Source: Spartobacteria bacterium
Lineage (GTDB): Bacteria > Verrucomicrobiota > Verrucomicrobiia > Chthoniobacterales > UBA10450
Assembly: GCA_003169695.1 (NCBI GenBank)
Contig: PNAS01000047.1
Location: forward strand, 1-34,137
Length of the DNA: 34,137 bases
Reading direction: 5' to 3'
Shown here: in pieces, positions 23,878 to 33,280 of the stretch
How positions within the stretch are numbered: position 1 is the stretch's first letter
Layout: every line of letters begins with the position of its first letter
Notes under the pieces: model-generated
What the model saw: only the letters and a program-made list of their open reading frames with translations
Told to the model about the DNA's origin: nothing
Database searches by the model: none
Made by a program: the position numbers and the translations under genes

Positions 23878-26800
23878 ATGCTAGCGCTCATCTACCTGGG
23901 CCTGGCCATATGTGTTGGTGAGCGTCTCTGCGGGCGCTTTTATCGCTTCATCTCAACAGCCCATCGCTGGGCCACAGGGGCGCTGGTCGGACTATTGCTC
24001 AGCTCCTGGTTTACCTATCTGGCCGCGCGACATATTGCGAGCGCAAGTAATCCTCTGCTCTGGGGAGATCTTCTATTTTTTGCCGCCGCGGCGATCTTCC
24101 TCCTCAAATGTCCGCCGGGGAGAGAACCGTTGATGATAGAAACGCGGGTTTCGAGATCCGCTAAATGGGACTGGATCGCTTTGGGGATCTATTGTGCGGT
24201 CGCCTCCTGGATGATGTTCGCCACTCTCGACTTCAAAGATGGCACGTTACTAATCGGCACTAACCAATGGAGCGACTACGGTCCGAACACGGCCATCGTC
24301 CAAAGTTTCGCGCTCGGTCATAACTTTCCCGCCGAATATCCGCATTTTGCCGGCGAACCAATCCGCTATCATTTCCTGTTCTATTTCCTGGCGGGAAATC
24401 TCGAATTCCTCGGTCTGAATCTGGTCTGGAGCCTGAACATTCTCAGTATTCTTACGATGGTTTGCATGCTTGCGCTGGTCATGGTCCTGGGAGAGCTGCT
24501 TTTCAAATCGCGGGTTGTCGGCGGCCTCGCCTCGGCGCTCTTCTTCTTCCACGGGACGCTTAACCTCATTCCGTTTTTCCGCAGGCAAACATCCTTCAAA
24601 GGCGCGCTTCAGGCCATCTACCATTTGGTGGCTTATCTTTCCTCAGGTTATCCATATCGTGGCGAGGATTGGGGAATATGGACCCAGGTGGTATTCGTTA
24701 ACCAACGACACTTGGCTAGCTCTATTGGCATCTTTCTGGTTGTGTTGATCTTTCTTTTCGATCGGTACTTGGAGAGGGCGAAACAAAGGGAGATTGATCG
24801 TGCTCTCGCTGCGGGCTTCGCGCCAATTCCGTTGGAGGCGGCAGCTGAGTCTATCGCGGCTGGGATACCGGCGCGGCATGAGGAGAGTGAACGGGCGACG
24901 GACGTCACGTCGGTGGAGGAAGCACAAACGTCCAATGAACTTCAGTCCGTCGAACAATCGCCTCAGGCGTCGGAGACCATTTCAACGAGCGAAGTACAAC
25001 CTTCCGACAAAGTTGAGTCTCTCGAAGAATCGGCTCAAGCGGCGAACTATGCGGCAGCGGGCGAAGCACGGACGTTCGATACCCTGGCTTACGACGAGTA
25101 TATGCGTCGGGGACCGGACGACACGTCAGTGAACGAGGCACAGGAATCCGAGGTACTGGAGTTTGTCAAACAATCGTCTCGGGAGTCCGACGCCCCGGCC
25201 ATTAACGAAGCGCAATCGCCGCCGGCGCCTGTTTCCGAGCCCATTCCCAAAGCCTCTCGAGGCATTATCGCGCAGCTTGTTCATGACAATCTTGTTTCCG
25301 GCCAGGGCTTTATCTTCTCCGGCCTTCTGTTAGGCGCGCTGCCATACTGGAATGCTCCGGTGTTCACGGCGGCATTTGCGGTGCTTGCCTTCCTTTTTGT
25401 CCTTTTCCCTTATCGTCGATACATGGTGGGCCTGGCCATTATGGCAGCCATCGTCGGTCTTCCACAGGTCCTTGCTTTGCGCTCCGGCAATGTGCGAGCG
25501 GGGCCGGCGCTGATTCACTGGGGCTATACGCTCGGTAACGTGCCAGTGGCCCAAGTTTTGAAGTACCTTGGATTTACGTTCGGGTTCAAGTGGGTGCTAA
25601 TCCTGGTTGCCCTGCTCTTCTTTTCGTGGCGTCACCTCCGCTTGTTCGTTGCCATCTGCAGTCTGTTCCTGCTCACCTTCTGCTTTCAGTTTAGTGAAGA
25701 GGCCTTGGCGAACCATAAGTTTTTGAACATCTGGCTGGTGCTGGCGAACCTGTTTGTCGCCTACGGTCTTTGGCGGCTATGGCACATAAGGATAAAGGGT
25801 TGGGCAATACTCTTCCGGGTGATTGCCATTCTTCTAGCGAGCCCAATCGTCATCGGGGGAGTCATCGACTTCTTTCCCATACATAACGCCAGTTTTGTTT
25901 ATACACGCTATACCAATGATCACCTCATGAAATGGATCCGGACAGAGACGAAACCGGATGCTGTTTTCTTAACTGACAAGTTCGTCAACCATCCGATCCT
26001 GCTTGCCGGTCGCCGGATTTTCTATGGTTATACCTATTTCACCTGGGGCGCTGGGTACGATCTACCCAAGCGCGAAGCAGCTTACACGAAGATGTTCGAA
26101 AGCAAAAATGCGCACCAGGTGTTTACTCTCTTGAAGGCCAACGGCATAGATTACGTGGCGTTTGATGGCGGCGTCCGCGGTTTTTTCAAGAACTCGAATG
26201 AACAGCAAGTTTATGCGCCTAACTTCAAGAAGGTATTTGAAGGGTCGGAGTATTGGCAATTGACCATTTACAAAGTTCCGGAGAATGCAGATTTCATTCC
26301 TGCTTCTCCAGGCTCTGCGCCGGGAGGTGCCCAGGCTCTGCGGGTTAGCGTCTTTGAGGGTGGACAGGGAAAGGAAAATGGCCAGTTCAACCTTCCGCGC
26401 GGCCTTGCGCTTGATAATGCGGGAAACATCCTGGTTTGCGATAGCGGCAATGGACGTATTCAAAAATTTTCCCCTAGCGGGATCTTCCTTAACATCATTG
26501 GGAAAACGGGCCAGGCCCCGGGTGAGTTCCGCGAACCCGGTGGAATTGCCGTCGATTCCAGCGGCAATATCTATGTGGCTGACGTCGCAAATCACCGCAT
26601 CCAGAAATTAAAGCCGGATGGAACCTTCCTGGCCGAGTGGAAAGGTCCCGAGCCGGGATTTTACGGGCCGCGGGATGTCTCCATTGGTCCCGATAACTCG
26701 GTCTATGTAGTCGATCAGGGCCACTCGCGCATCGTCAAGTTCGATTCTAACGGCAAGGTGCTGGTGGTTTGGGGAACGGCAGGGCAGGATGATGGACAGT

Positions 26801-27180
26801 TTGTTGAACCCACCTCCGTTGCGATCGATGGAAAGAATGACAGAGTCTACGTGGCTGATCCGCGTTCAAAGCGGATCGAAGTTTTCGATACGAATGGTAA
26901 GTTTATCGCGAAATGGTTGGTAAACGAGTGGGGCACTCCTACTGGATGGTACTTCCAGGATTTGGCTGTTGATTCCACAACCGGATTCTTGTATGCCTCA
27001 AGCAATGCCACGGACGAAGTGCTCGTTTTCGATCTAAGCGGAAACAAAGTTAAGTCTCTGAAGTCCGACCAACCCGACAAAGTCGTAGGAGCTTCATCCA
27101 TTGCTTTGCAAAAAAACAGCCTCTACGTCGTTAACACTTTTTCGGCGCGGGTGAGCCGGATCGATCTGGAAAAGAAGTAA
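23878..27180 (+). CDS. Polytopic GT-C-like membrane protein with C-terminal six-bladed NHL propeller
   Basis: An 1100-residue fusion. Residues 1-300 and about 470-690 are rich in transmembrane helices, in the style of GT-C (lipid-linked-sugar) glycosyltransferases. The first large loop contains GTNQWSDYGPNTAIVQSFAL and EPIRYHFLFYFLAGN. Residues about 295-465 are a hydrophilic Glu/Ser/Ala-rich insert between helices with degenerate repeats (SVEEAQTSNELQSVEQS, SLEESAQAANYAAAGEA, EVLEFVKQSSRES). A soluble domain (about 690-815) follows the last helix. An NHL propeller (about 822-1100) then has six blades: ILVCDSGNGRIQKF, IYVADVANHRIQKL, VYVVDQGHSRIVKF, VYVADPRSKRIEVF, LYASSNATDEVLVF, LYVVNTFSARVSRI. 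The Shine-Dalgarno is good. Substrate and exact family are unknown; transfer of a glycan outside the cell is inferred. Confidence 0.8.
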   Translation: MLALIYLGLAICVGERLCGRFYRFISTAHRWATGALVGLLLSSWFTYLAARHIASASNPLLWGDLLFFAAAAIFLLKCPPGREPLMIETRVSRSAKWDWIALGIYCAVASWMMFATLDFKDGTLLIGTNQWSDYGPNTAIVQSFALGHNFPAEYPHFAGEPIRYHFLFYFLAGNLEFLGLNLVWSLNILSILTMVCMLALVMVLGELLFKSRVVGGLASALFFFHGTLNLIPFFRRQTSFKGALQAIYHLVAYLSSGYPYRGEDWGIWTQVVFVNQRHLASSIGIFLVVLIFLFDRYLERAKQREIDRALAAGFAPIPLEAAAESIAAGIPARHEESERATDVTSVEEAQTSNELQSVEQSPQASETISTSEVQPSDKVESLEESAQAANYAAAGEARTFDTLAYDEYMRRGPDDTSVNEAQESEVLEFVKQSSRESDAPAINEAQSPPAPVSEPIPKASRGIIAQLVHDNLVSGQGFIFSGLLLGALPYWNAPVFTAAFAVLAFLFVLFPYRRYMVGLAIMAAIVGLPQVLALRSGNVRAGPALIHWGYTLGNVPVAQVLKYLGFTFGFKWVLILVALLFFSWRHLRLFVAICSLFLLTFCFQFSEEALANHKFLNIWLVLANLFVAYGLWRLWHIRIKGWAILFRVIAILLASPIVIGGVIDFFPIHNASFVYTRYTNDHLMKWIRTETKPDAVFLTDKFVNHPILLAGRRIFYGYTYFTWGAGYDLPKREAAYTKMFESKNAHQVFTLLKANGIDYVAFDGGVRGFFKNSNEQQVYAPNFKKVFEGSEYWQLTIYKVPENADFIPASPGSAPGGAQALRVSVFEGGQGKENGQFNLPRGLALDNAGNILVCDSGNGRIQKFSPSGIFLNIIGKTGQAPGEFREPGGIAVDSSGNIYVADVANHRIQKLKPDGTFLAEWKGPEPGFYGPRDVSIGPDNSVYVVDQGHSRIVKFDSNGKVLVVWGTAGQDDGQFVEPTSVAIDGKNDRVYVADPRSKRIEVFDTNGKFIAKWLVNEWGTPTGWYFQDLAVDSTTGFLYASSNATDEVLVFDLSGNKVKSLKSDQPDKVVGASSIALQKNSLYVVNTFSARVSRIDLEKK
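26340..27180 (+). repeat. 841-bp direct repeat encoding the NHL propeller, copy 1
   Basis: Aligns without any gap to 28776-29616 at a constant offset of 2436 bases, from GCGGRTTAGCGT to the stop codons. The encoded propellers differ at about 29 of some 277 residues by eye (about 90% identical). Upstream of this boundary the two proteins show no obvious similarity. Confidence 0.9.
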
Positions 27181-27315
27181 GGCAGTCACACACCGCGCTA
27201 ATCGATGAAACTCTGGCGAAGCATCCCGAGGGCGAACCTATCGCAGCCCGGGATGGAATCCGAACCACAGCGCGGCGTCTCCTCTTACGCCGCAGCATGC
27301 GCCAATAAATGCATT

Positions 27316-29616
27316 ATGTGGATAAGAACCAACAAAGCGCTGTTCTTAATGATTTTGCTCGTTGTCTTGATCGCGTTGGTTCCACTTTACGGCATTTTAT
27401 TTCCACCGCTGGTTGATCTTCCTGAACACATCCTCATAAGCAAGCTCTTGTGGGAAAAGCTATCTGGCGTCTCACACCTCGATCTCGAACTTTCGTGGTT
27501 CCTTGGCTATCGATTGTTTCCAGCCTTCATGATGATCGTCATTCCCTTGTGCAGACTCTGTGGAATCTCGTTCATCTACCTTCCTAAGATCGTCGCGATG
27601 ACGCTCATTTCTATCCATGCGATGGTCGTCGCCGCGATCCTTGGTTCCGCACTTAGAAACAAGTCCTGGAAATCATGCGCCCTCGCCGCTTGTATTTCGG
27701 TCCCGGCGATCGTTTGCATGTATTCGGCTTGTTGGTTCATCGGTTTTGTGAACTACACACTGGCCGTCACGTTGCTTATTCCGGCCGTTTTTCTCACGGA
27801 AAGGTTTCTTCGCTCGGGTAAACTGATTGACGCTTCTTTGCTCTTCTTAAACTTGCTGATGGTCTATGCCGCTCACCCATTCGCGCCGGCATTCTGGCTA
27901 CTGTGGTGTTTCAGCCGCGCTCTCGCGGGTATCGCAACGGGAACTTTTGTCCTTGAATGGAAAAAACTGACTTCCCTGGGCCTTATTTTTTTGCCGATAT
28001 TCCTGTACCACTTTCTGGCGACGCGAAGCACGGTATTAGCGCCCTCAAGTCAGTCCCTCTTGAGTCAACCCGCAATTATTTCAATAAACGATTGGTACCA
28101 GCACAGATTTCGCGGCCTCCTCGACGGATCTCTTCTTAAAGCGGATGATGCCGCTGACGCGAGACTCTTTGCGCGTTTCGCAATTGGATTCATCCTATTT
28201 GCGACCGTTCTCGCTTTTCGCGCTACGCAAAATCAGCGGCTCAAAAACGTAATGTTATCGAGCATCTTTCTTATGTTTATCTCTTCGTGGGTTAATGAAA
28301 AATGTATTCCTGTTCCTGGCGGCGCCTGGCTGGCTTATGACTATAGGTTCAGCTCGACTGTTTATGCTATCGACCTAGCTCTGGCCGGAATGGTTCTCAT
28401 TCGCCTCATGCCGGTTGCGACTGACAAAGTTCGATACAAAATGCTCTTCGTCGTTTTGGCCGTTTTCTCAGTTGTTGCCTCATTTGACCATTTAATGGAT
28501 GTCCGAAAGGCCTATGCAAGATTTGATGTTCAGGCGCGCAAGTATATGGCGAGAGTTTTCAAGCATGAACAACCGACGGGAATCTACCTGCCTCATAGCC
28601 GATGGCATCCCGATGGGACTCTCCTGAAGCTTTATGTTTGCCTCGAGCAGCCCGATTGCAACCCGGAAGGCACGACCTTCTTCACGGGCTATGTGAGTAA
28701 CCTTTATCCTGTGAGGTTAAAGTCCGCCAATCGAGTGCCACCCGCTCCATTAGTGCCGAGCAGGCCGCCGAATGCGCGGATTAGCGTTTTTGAGAGTGGA
28801 GGGGGAAAGGAAAATGGCCAGTTCAGCCTTCCGCGCGGCCTTGCCCTTGATAACGCGGGAAACATCCTGGTTTGCGATAGCGGCAATGGGCGTATTGAAA
28901 AATTTTCCCCGAGCGGGATCTTCCTTAACATCATTGGGAAGAAGGGGCTGGCCCCGGGTGAGTTCCGCGAACCCGGTGGAATTGCCGTCGATTCCAGCGG
29001 CAATATTTATGTGGCTGACGTCGCGAATCATCGCGTGCAGAAATTAAAGCCGGATGGAACCTTCCTGGCCCAGTGGAAAGGCCCCGAGCCGGGACTTTAT
29101 GGGCCGCGGGGTGTCTCCATTGGTCCCGATAACTCGGTCTATGTAGTCGATCAGGGCCACTCGCGCATCGTCAAGTTCGATCCTAACGGCAAGGTGCTTG
29201 CCGTCTGGGGAACGACAGGAAAGGATAGCGGGCAATTTGCTGACCCCACGTCCGTTGCCGTCGATGGAAAAAATGACAGAGTCTACGTGGCTGATCCGCG
29301 TAATAAGCGGATCGAAGTTTTCGATACGAATGGTAAGTTTATCGCGAAATGGTTGGTAAACGAATGGGGCACTCCTACTGAATGGTATTTCCAGGATTTG
29401 GCGGTTGATTCCATAGCCGGATTCTTATATGCCTCAAGCAATGCCACGAACGAAGTGCTCGTTTTCGATCTAAGCGGAAACAAAGTTAAGTCTCTGAAGC
29501 CCGACCAACCCGACAAAGTCGTAGGAGCTTCATCCATTGCTGTGCTAAAAAACAGCCTCTACGTCATTAACACCTTTTCCGCGCGGGTGAGCCGGATCGA
29601 TCTGGGAACAAAATAG
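27316..29616 (+). CDS. Second GT-C-like membrane protein with C-terminal NHL propeller
   Basis: A 766-residue protein from ATG 27316 (MWIRTNKALFLMILLVVLIA). The frame is open back to ATG 27205, but that stretch has no membrane or domain character and holds a GC-rich repeat-like segment. About ten transmembrane helices occupy residues 8-410, with the first extracytoplasmic loop LVDLPEHILISKLLWEKLSG. A short soluble segment follows (EQPTGIYLPHSRWHPDGTLL). The NHL propeller occupies the last 277 residues, with six blades nearly identical to those of the preceding protein. It is 135 bases downstream of that gene and probably co-transcribed. Enzymatic activity is inferred only from general resemblance to GT-C-type membrane proteins. 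Confidence 0.78.
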   Translation: MWIRTNKALFLMILLVVLIALVPLYGILFPPLVDLPEHILISKLLWEKLSGVSHLDLELSWFLGYRLFPAFMMIVIPLCRLCGISFIYLPKIVAMTLISIHAMVVAAILGSALRNKSWKSCALAACISVPAIVCMYSACWFIGFVNYTLAVTLLIPAVFLTERFLRSGKLIDASLLFLNLLMVYAAHPFAPAFWLLWCFSRALAGIATGTFVLEWKKLTSLGLIFLPIFLYHFLATRSTVLAPSSQSLLSQPAIISINDWYQHRFRGLLDGSLLKADDAADARLFARFAIGFILFATVLAFRATQNQRLKNVMLSSIFLMFISSWVNEKCIPVPGGAWLAYDYRFSSTVYAIDLALAGMVLIRLMPVATDKVRYKMLFVVLAVFSVVASFDHLMDVRKAYARFDVQARKYMARVFKHEQPTGIYLPHSRWHPDGTLLKLYVCLEQPDCNPEGTTFFTGYVSNLYPVRLKSANRVPPAPLVPSRPPNARISVFESGGGKENGQFSLPRGLALDNAGNILVCDSGNGRIEKFSPSGIFLNIIGKKGLAPGEFREPGGIAVDSSGNIYVADVANHRVQKLKPDGTFLAQWKGPEPGLYGPRGVSIGPDNSVYVVDQGHSRIVKFDPNGKVLAVWGTTGKDSGQFADPTSVAVDGKNDRVYVADPRNKRIEVFDTNGKFIAKWLVNEWGTPTEWYFQDLAVDSIAGFLYASSNATNEVLVFDLSGNKVKSLKPDQPDKVVGASSIAVLKNSLYVINTFSARVSRIDLGTK
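28776..29616 (+). repeat. 841-bp direct repeat encoding the NHL propeller, copy 2
   Basis: Partner of 26340-27180, with no insertions or deletions over the full length. Many differences are at third codon positions or are conservative, so the copy is under selection or has been homogenised. Confidence 0.9.
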
Positions 29617-29670
29617 AAGCTATCTGCACTCTTGACCTCCCTTTGCGGTCCGAGTTCTGCTCTCCGAGTG

Positions 29671-30684
29671 TTATCTTGGCAGGATCGAATCCGTTCGGTC
29701 GTCCGTAAGCTCAGACCTTCCAGGCTGATTGACGCCCAAGGCGGGAGCCACTGTAATGCCCGCAACCTCCTTTAACGTGAAAATCGGCCGGCCTTTGACC
29801 TCCTCGTAAACGCTGCCGAGGTACTCGCCAAGGATTCCCAGGCAGAGCAACTGGACTGCGCTGAGAAAGAAGATGGCAGCCGTTATGATCGTATAGCCAA
29901 TAAGCGGCGCTGCGGGATGAAAGAGGCGCCAGTAAATCACAACCACAACCATGACCAGCGCGAAGCCAGCCACGAGGAGCCCGAGGTAAGTGGCGATGCG
30001 CAGCGGCACTCGCGAAAACGAGACAATACCGGTTACGGCCAGGCCGAATGATTTGCGAAAAGTATACTTAACTTCACCTGCAAAGCGGGGCTCACGCTCG
30101 AAAGGCACAGCAGTCTGGCGAAAGCCAATCCATGCCCGCAACCCTCTCAGATAGCGGCCCCGCTCGGGCAGCGCGTTCAGAACGTCAACAACTTTGCGGT
30201 CCATCAGACAGAAGTCTCCGGTGTCCGCCGGCATGTCGACGTTCGTGAGGAGCCGCAGGACGCGGTAGAAGAGATAGGCGAAAAGTTTCTTTGCCGGACC
30301 TTCACGCTGTCGCGCGGTGCGTTGGGCATAGATTACGTGATACCCGGCGCGCCATTTGTCGATCATCGCTGGAATCAACTCGGGCGGATCTTGCAGGTCA
30401 GCGTCGAGGACTACCACTGCGTCTCCTTGCGCAAAACGCAGTCCCGCAGTCACGGCGATTTGATGACCGAAATTGCGCGCCAGGCTGATGTATCGCACCC
30501 GCGGGTCACGCTGGCGCAAATCGCGCATCATTTCCAGCGAACGATCACGACTGCCATCGTCTACCAGAATGATTTCGCCTTCGGCTTTCAGGCTGTCCAT
30601 GATGCCCGCAAGACGGCGGTAGGTTTCCTCGAGCGTCTCCTCTTCATTGAAAACCGGGAGAATGAATGAGAAGACTGGCTTCAT
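29671..30684 (-). CDS. GtrB-like polyprenyl-phosphate glycosyltransferase
   Basis: A 337-residue GT2 enzyme from ATG 30684; the longer frame to 30750 would overlap the upstream methyltransferase. Seen: [56 protein letters not shown], the DxD motif [15 protein letters not shown], and [16 protein letters not shown] with [16 protein letters not shown]. Two C-terminal transmembrane helices ([38 protein letters not shown]) and [17 protein letters not shown] complete the GtrB/DPMS-like layout. The stop is convergent with the NHL protein, 54 bases away. It lies 35 bases downstream of a methyltransferase gene and is likely co-transcribed with it. Confidence 0.9.
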   Translation of the reverse strand: MKPVFSFILPVFNEEETLEETYRRLAGIMDSLKAEGEIILVDDGSRDRSLEMMRDLRQRDPRVRYISLARNFGHQIAVTAGLRFAQGDAVVVLDADLQDPPELIPAMIDKWRAGYHVIYAQRTARQREGPAKKLFAYLFYRVLRLLTNVDMPADTGDFCLMDRKVVDVLNALPERGRYLRGLRAWIGFRQTAVPFEREPRFAGEVKYTFRKSFGLAVTGIVSFSRVPLRIATYLGLLVAGFALVMVVVVIYWRLFHPAAPLIGYTIITAAIFFLSAVQLLCLGILGEYLGSVYEEVKGRPIFTLKEVAGITVAPALGVNQPGRSELTDDRTDSILPR

Positions 30685-30719
30685 CGGGTATTGTGGGTCT
30701 CGTCGGCGGAATGGCCGGC

Positions 30720-31517
30720 CTACTTGGTTGCCACCACGGCAATGTTCCACGCGAATCTCTTCATGAAGGGCACCCGCTTGACCAGTCTGTCAAGGCTCTC
30801 AAGACGACGGTATGTCGGTTCCAATCGCGCGCGCTCGGCAATAATCTTTTTCCAATACCGCTCCTTGTTCGGATCGACGCGTTCGATCAAGTAGAAGCGA
30901 AGAAAGATCCACAGCGTCGACAACCAGAAGGTATCGTAAACTGTTTCCGGGAAGAGCGACTTTACAAACTTCGTGATCCCGATGTCCAAAGGCATCTCGT
31001 CCTCTGTCCGGACCTCCTTCGCGATGCGCCGGTAAACGTTGATCACCGGATTGTGTTTGAGCGGATCCCAGAAGCAGGCTTTGCCGCCAGGTTTCAGCAC
31101 GCGGTGCATTTCGCGCAGCGCCGTCGTTGAGTCGGGCAGATGATGAAGCAAGTTTGCCGCATAGACGATGTCAAACGTATTGGCCGGAAATTCGATCTCC
31201 AGCGCGTTCATCGTGCGGGCTTCGATTTGAACGCCGTTGGCCGCGGCCAGCTTCAGCGCTTTCTCAACCATTCCGGGTGAATAGTCGGTCGCCGTGCAGC
31301 GGGCACCTTTCAGCGAAAAATAAACGCTGTTCTCACCGGCGCCGCACCCTAGATCAAGCAGCGTCTTGCCGTTGACATCTCCGAGATGGCCGAGGATGAA
31401 ACGATTCTCCGGCGCCGTGCAAGCTTCAAAGTAATCGCTTACCCGAATGCCATCGACATCGATGGATTCGGCCCACCGATCATGAAAGCTACGCTCTCTC
31501 TGAAGTAATTCGCGCAT
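30720..31517 (-). CDS. Class I SAM-dependent methyltransferase (Methyltransf_11-like)
   Basis: A 265-residue protein. SAM motif I is [19 protein letters not shown] (about residues 51-69), followed by [14 protein letters not shown] with the ribose-binding acidic residue. [20 protein letters not shown] is motif IV and [19 protein letters not shown] is the post-motif V strand. The C-terminal third ([31 protein letters not shown]) is helical and may lie against the membrane. It resembles the methyltransferases found in O-antigen and exopolysaccharide clusters; the acceptor is unknown. It is first of a two-gene minus-strand unit with the GT2 at 29671 and divergent from the gene at 31682. Confidence 0.85.
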   Translation of the reverse strand: MRELLQRERSFHDRWAESIDVDGIRVSDYFEACTAPENRFILGHLGDVNGKTLLDLGCGAGENSVYFSLKGARCTATDYSPGMVEKALKLAAANGVQIEARTMNALEIEFPANTFDIVYAANLLHHLPDSTTALREMHRVLKPGGKACFWDPLKHNPVINVYRRIAKEVRTEDEMPLDIGITKFVKSLFPETVYDTFWLSTLWIFLRFYLIERVDPNKERYWKKIIAERARLEPTYRRLESLDRLVKRVPFMKRFAWNIAVVATK

Positions 31518-31575
31518 TCTCGGCTGGACTAAGGGCTGTCAGATTTCCCAGTCGTGTCATTTTCCATGCGTTAGA

Positions 31576-31589
31576 GTTGACCGGTCAAC
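31576..31589. promoter_or_regulatory. Perfect palindrome in a divergent intergenic region
   Basis: GTTGACCGGTCAAC is a perfect 14-base palindrome, 58 bases upstream of the methyltransferase start on one side and about 92 bases upstream of the GT-C-like gene on the other. The position suits an operator controlling both directions. No regulator gene is nearby, so this is only a candidate. Confidence 0.35.
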
Positions 31590-31681
31590 GAACAGTCAAT
31601 ACTCCTTGCTGCAATGCTTCGACGGGGTCACAATATTCGCCAAATTTCAGAGAACTCAAAGTTTAACTCAGTCTTATCCTG

Positions 31682-33280
31682 ATGGAAAACCGTTCACGTC
31701 GTCGCTTGCGTGTCTTGTTATGGGTGGCGGGCCTGGCTTTACTTTTTGCTCTCTACGCATCCGGGCTTGGAAGTAATCCACCGGGTTTCTATTTGGATGA
31801 GTCGGCGCCTGCCTACAATGCCTATTTGGTTGCCCACACCGGAGCGGGTGAATTTGGACCGCGCTTTCCGCTCTTCTTTCAATACTACACCGATGCCTTC
31901 ACCCAAATCGGGGACCCCACGCAGATCTATATGCTTGCGGCCGTCTTCCGTTTTTTTCCGCCGAGCATCCTGCTGGCGCGGCTCTTTAGCGCCTTCTGGG
32001 TCTTCAGCGCATGTTTACTTCTTGGTCTTTTGGCAAAGCGAATTTCCGGCCGAAGCATGATCGGTGTCATCGTTGCTGCTACGGCACTTCTGACACCCTG
32101 GTTCTTTGAAGGAAGAGGCCTGCTGTTGGAGCCGCAATTTGTGCCAATGGCGTTGGCGCCATTCCTTTTGACGCTCTGCCACGTGCAGAAAAAGGAAAGT
32201 TGGAACTGGCTCGAGGTGGCCCTGCTTGCTGCGACCCTGGCGCTGGTGACCTATTGCTATACAAGCGGACGGATCCTTGGGCCGCTCCTGGCGTTAGGTC
32301 TCCTGTTCTTTGCGACCTCAAGGCGGCGTTTGATTAGCGTTGTCAAAGCAGGGCTGTTGTACGGCGCGACGCTATTCCCGATACTCGTGTTCAACTGGCG
32401 CAATCCGGGAGTCCTGACGAAACGATTAAACGAAATCTCGTACATCAAGCCAGGCGTACCTTTAAGCGAGATCGTGTCTCAGTTCGTCCAACGTTACCTG
32501 GAAGATCAGAGCCTGACCGGTTTGCTCCTGAACGGAGACTACCATCCGCGCCATCACGTACAGGGTTCGGGAGGAGCTTTGTTTTACGCAACTTTCATTC
32601 TCGCAATCATAGGTCTCGTTATCATCATTGCCCGCCGCCGGCGCGACCCGTGGTGGCGTTTTGTTCTCTACGGGCTCGCTGTTGCGATCGTGCCGGGTGC
32701 GATCTCGGTCGAGCCGTTCCATGGCATGCGTCTCATGGCATATCCAGTCTTTCTCCTGCTCCTGACGGTGCCGGCCCTCGAATGGCTGCTCGCTCGAGAT
32801 AAACACAAATCGGATTTTGTGCCATCGCCCTCGCACGAGGGTGAGGAGCCACTCTGGGAGGACGGGCAACCCTTTGAGCCTGGAGTTGCGGAGGGCGTTC
32901 TGCCACGCGTTGCTCGCCTGTGGATTCTGTTCTTCTTGTTGGCGCTCACGGCCGTAGAAGCTTACCGGTTTCAGACTGTTTTTCGCCGTGATGGACCAAA
33001 GCGCGCGTTTGATTTTGACGTTGAGTACAAGGCAGCTTACGACGCGGCGACCAGGCAATCCGCCAGGCCAATCTATCTTGAGGACGGAAAATGGGGTCCG
33101 GCCTACATCCACGCTTTATGGTATGCAGCGGTGGAGAAAAGACCCAGGTCGGAGTTTGTCCACCTTGCGCCTGGAGCGAAGGCGCCGGCAGGAAAGGTTG
33201 TTATCAGCTCTTCCGAGGGGTGCCAGGGTTGTGAGACCATCATGCGCACCGGCGTCTATCAAGTTTATAAGTCGCTTTAA
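31682..33280 (+). CDS. GT-C-fold (GT39/ArnT-like) membrane glycosyltransferase
   Basis: A 532-residue polytopic protein. The first transmembrane helix (VLLWVAGLALLFALYASGL) is followed by the first extracytoplasmic loop NPPGFYLDESAPAYNAYLV. Its Asp-Glu pair matches the conserved metal/acceptor site of GT-C enzymes such as ArnT and GT39 mannosyltransferases. About ten further hydrophobic helices follow to residue 450, interrupted by a hydrophilic loop (about 375-410, DFVPSPSHEGEEPLWEDGQP). The soluble C-terminal end (about 435-532) contains YLEDGKWGPAYIHALWYAA. It lacks an NHL domain, unlike the two proteins to its left. It would use a polyprenyl-phosphate sugar such as those made by the neighbouring GtrB-like enzymes. 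Confidence 0.8.
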   Translation: MENRSRRRLRVLLWVAGLALLFALYASGLGSNPPGFYLDESAPAYNAYLVAHTGAGEFGPRFPLFFQYYTDAFTQIGDPTQIYMLAAVFRFFPPSILLARLFSAFWVFSACLLLGLLAKRISGRSMIGVIVAATALLTPWFFEGRGLLLEPQFVPMALAPFLLTLCHVQKKESWNWLEVALLAATLALVTYCYTSGRILGPLLALGLLFFATSRRRLISVVKAGLLYGATLFPILVFNWRNPGVLTKRLNEISYIKPGVPLSEIVSQFVQRYLEDQSLTGLLLNGDYHPRHHVQGSGGALFYATFILAIIGLVIIIARRRRDPWWRFVLYGLAVAIVPGAISVEPFHGMRLMAYPVFLLLLTVPALEWLLARDKHKSDFVPSPSHEGEEPLWEDGQPFEPGVAEGVLPRVARLWILFFLLALTAVEAYRFQTVFRRDGPKRAFDFDVEYKAAYDAATRQSARPIYLEDGKWGPAYIHALWYAAVEKRPRSEFVHLAPGAKAPAGKVVISSSEGCQGCETIMRTGVYQVYKSL

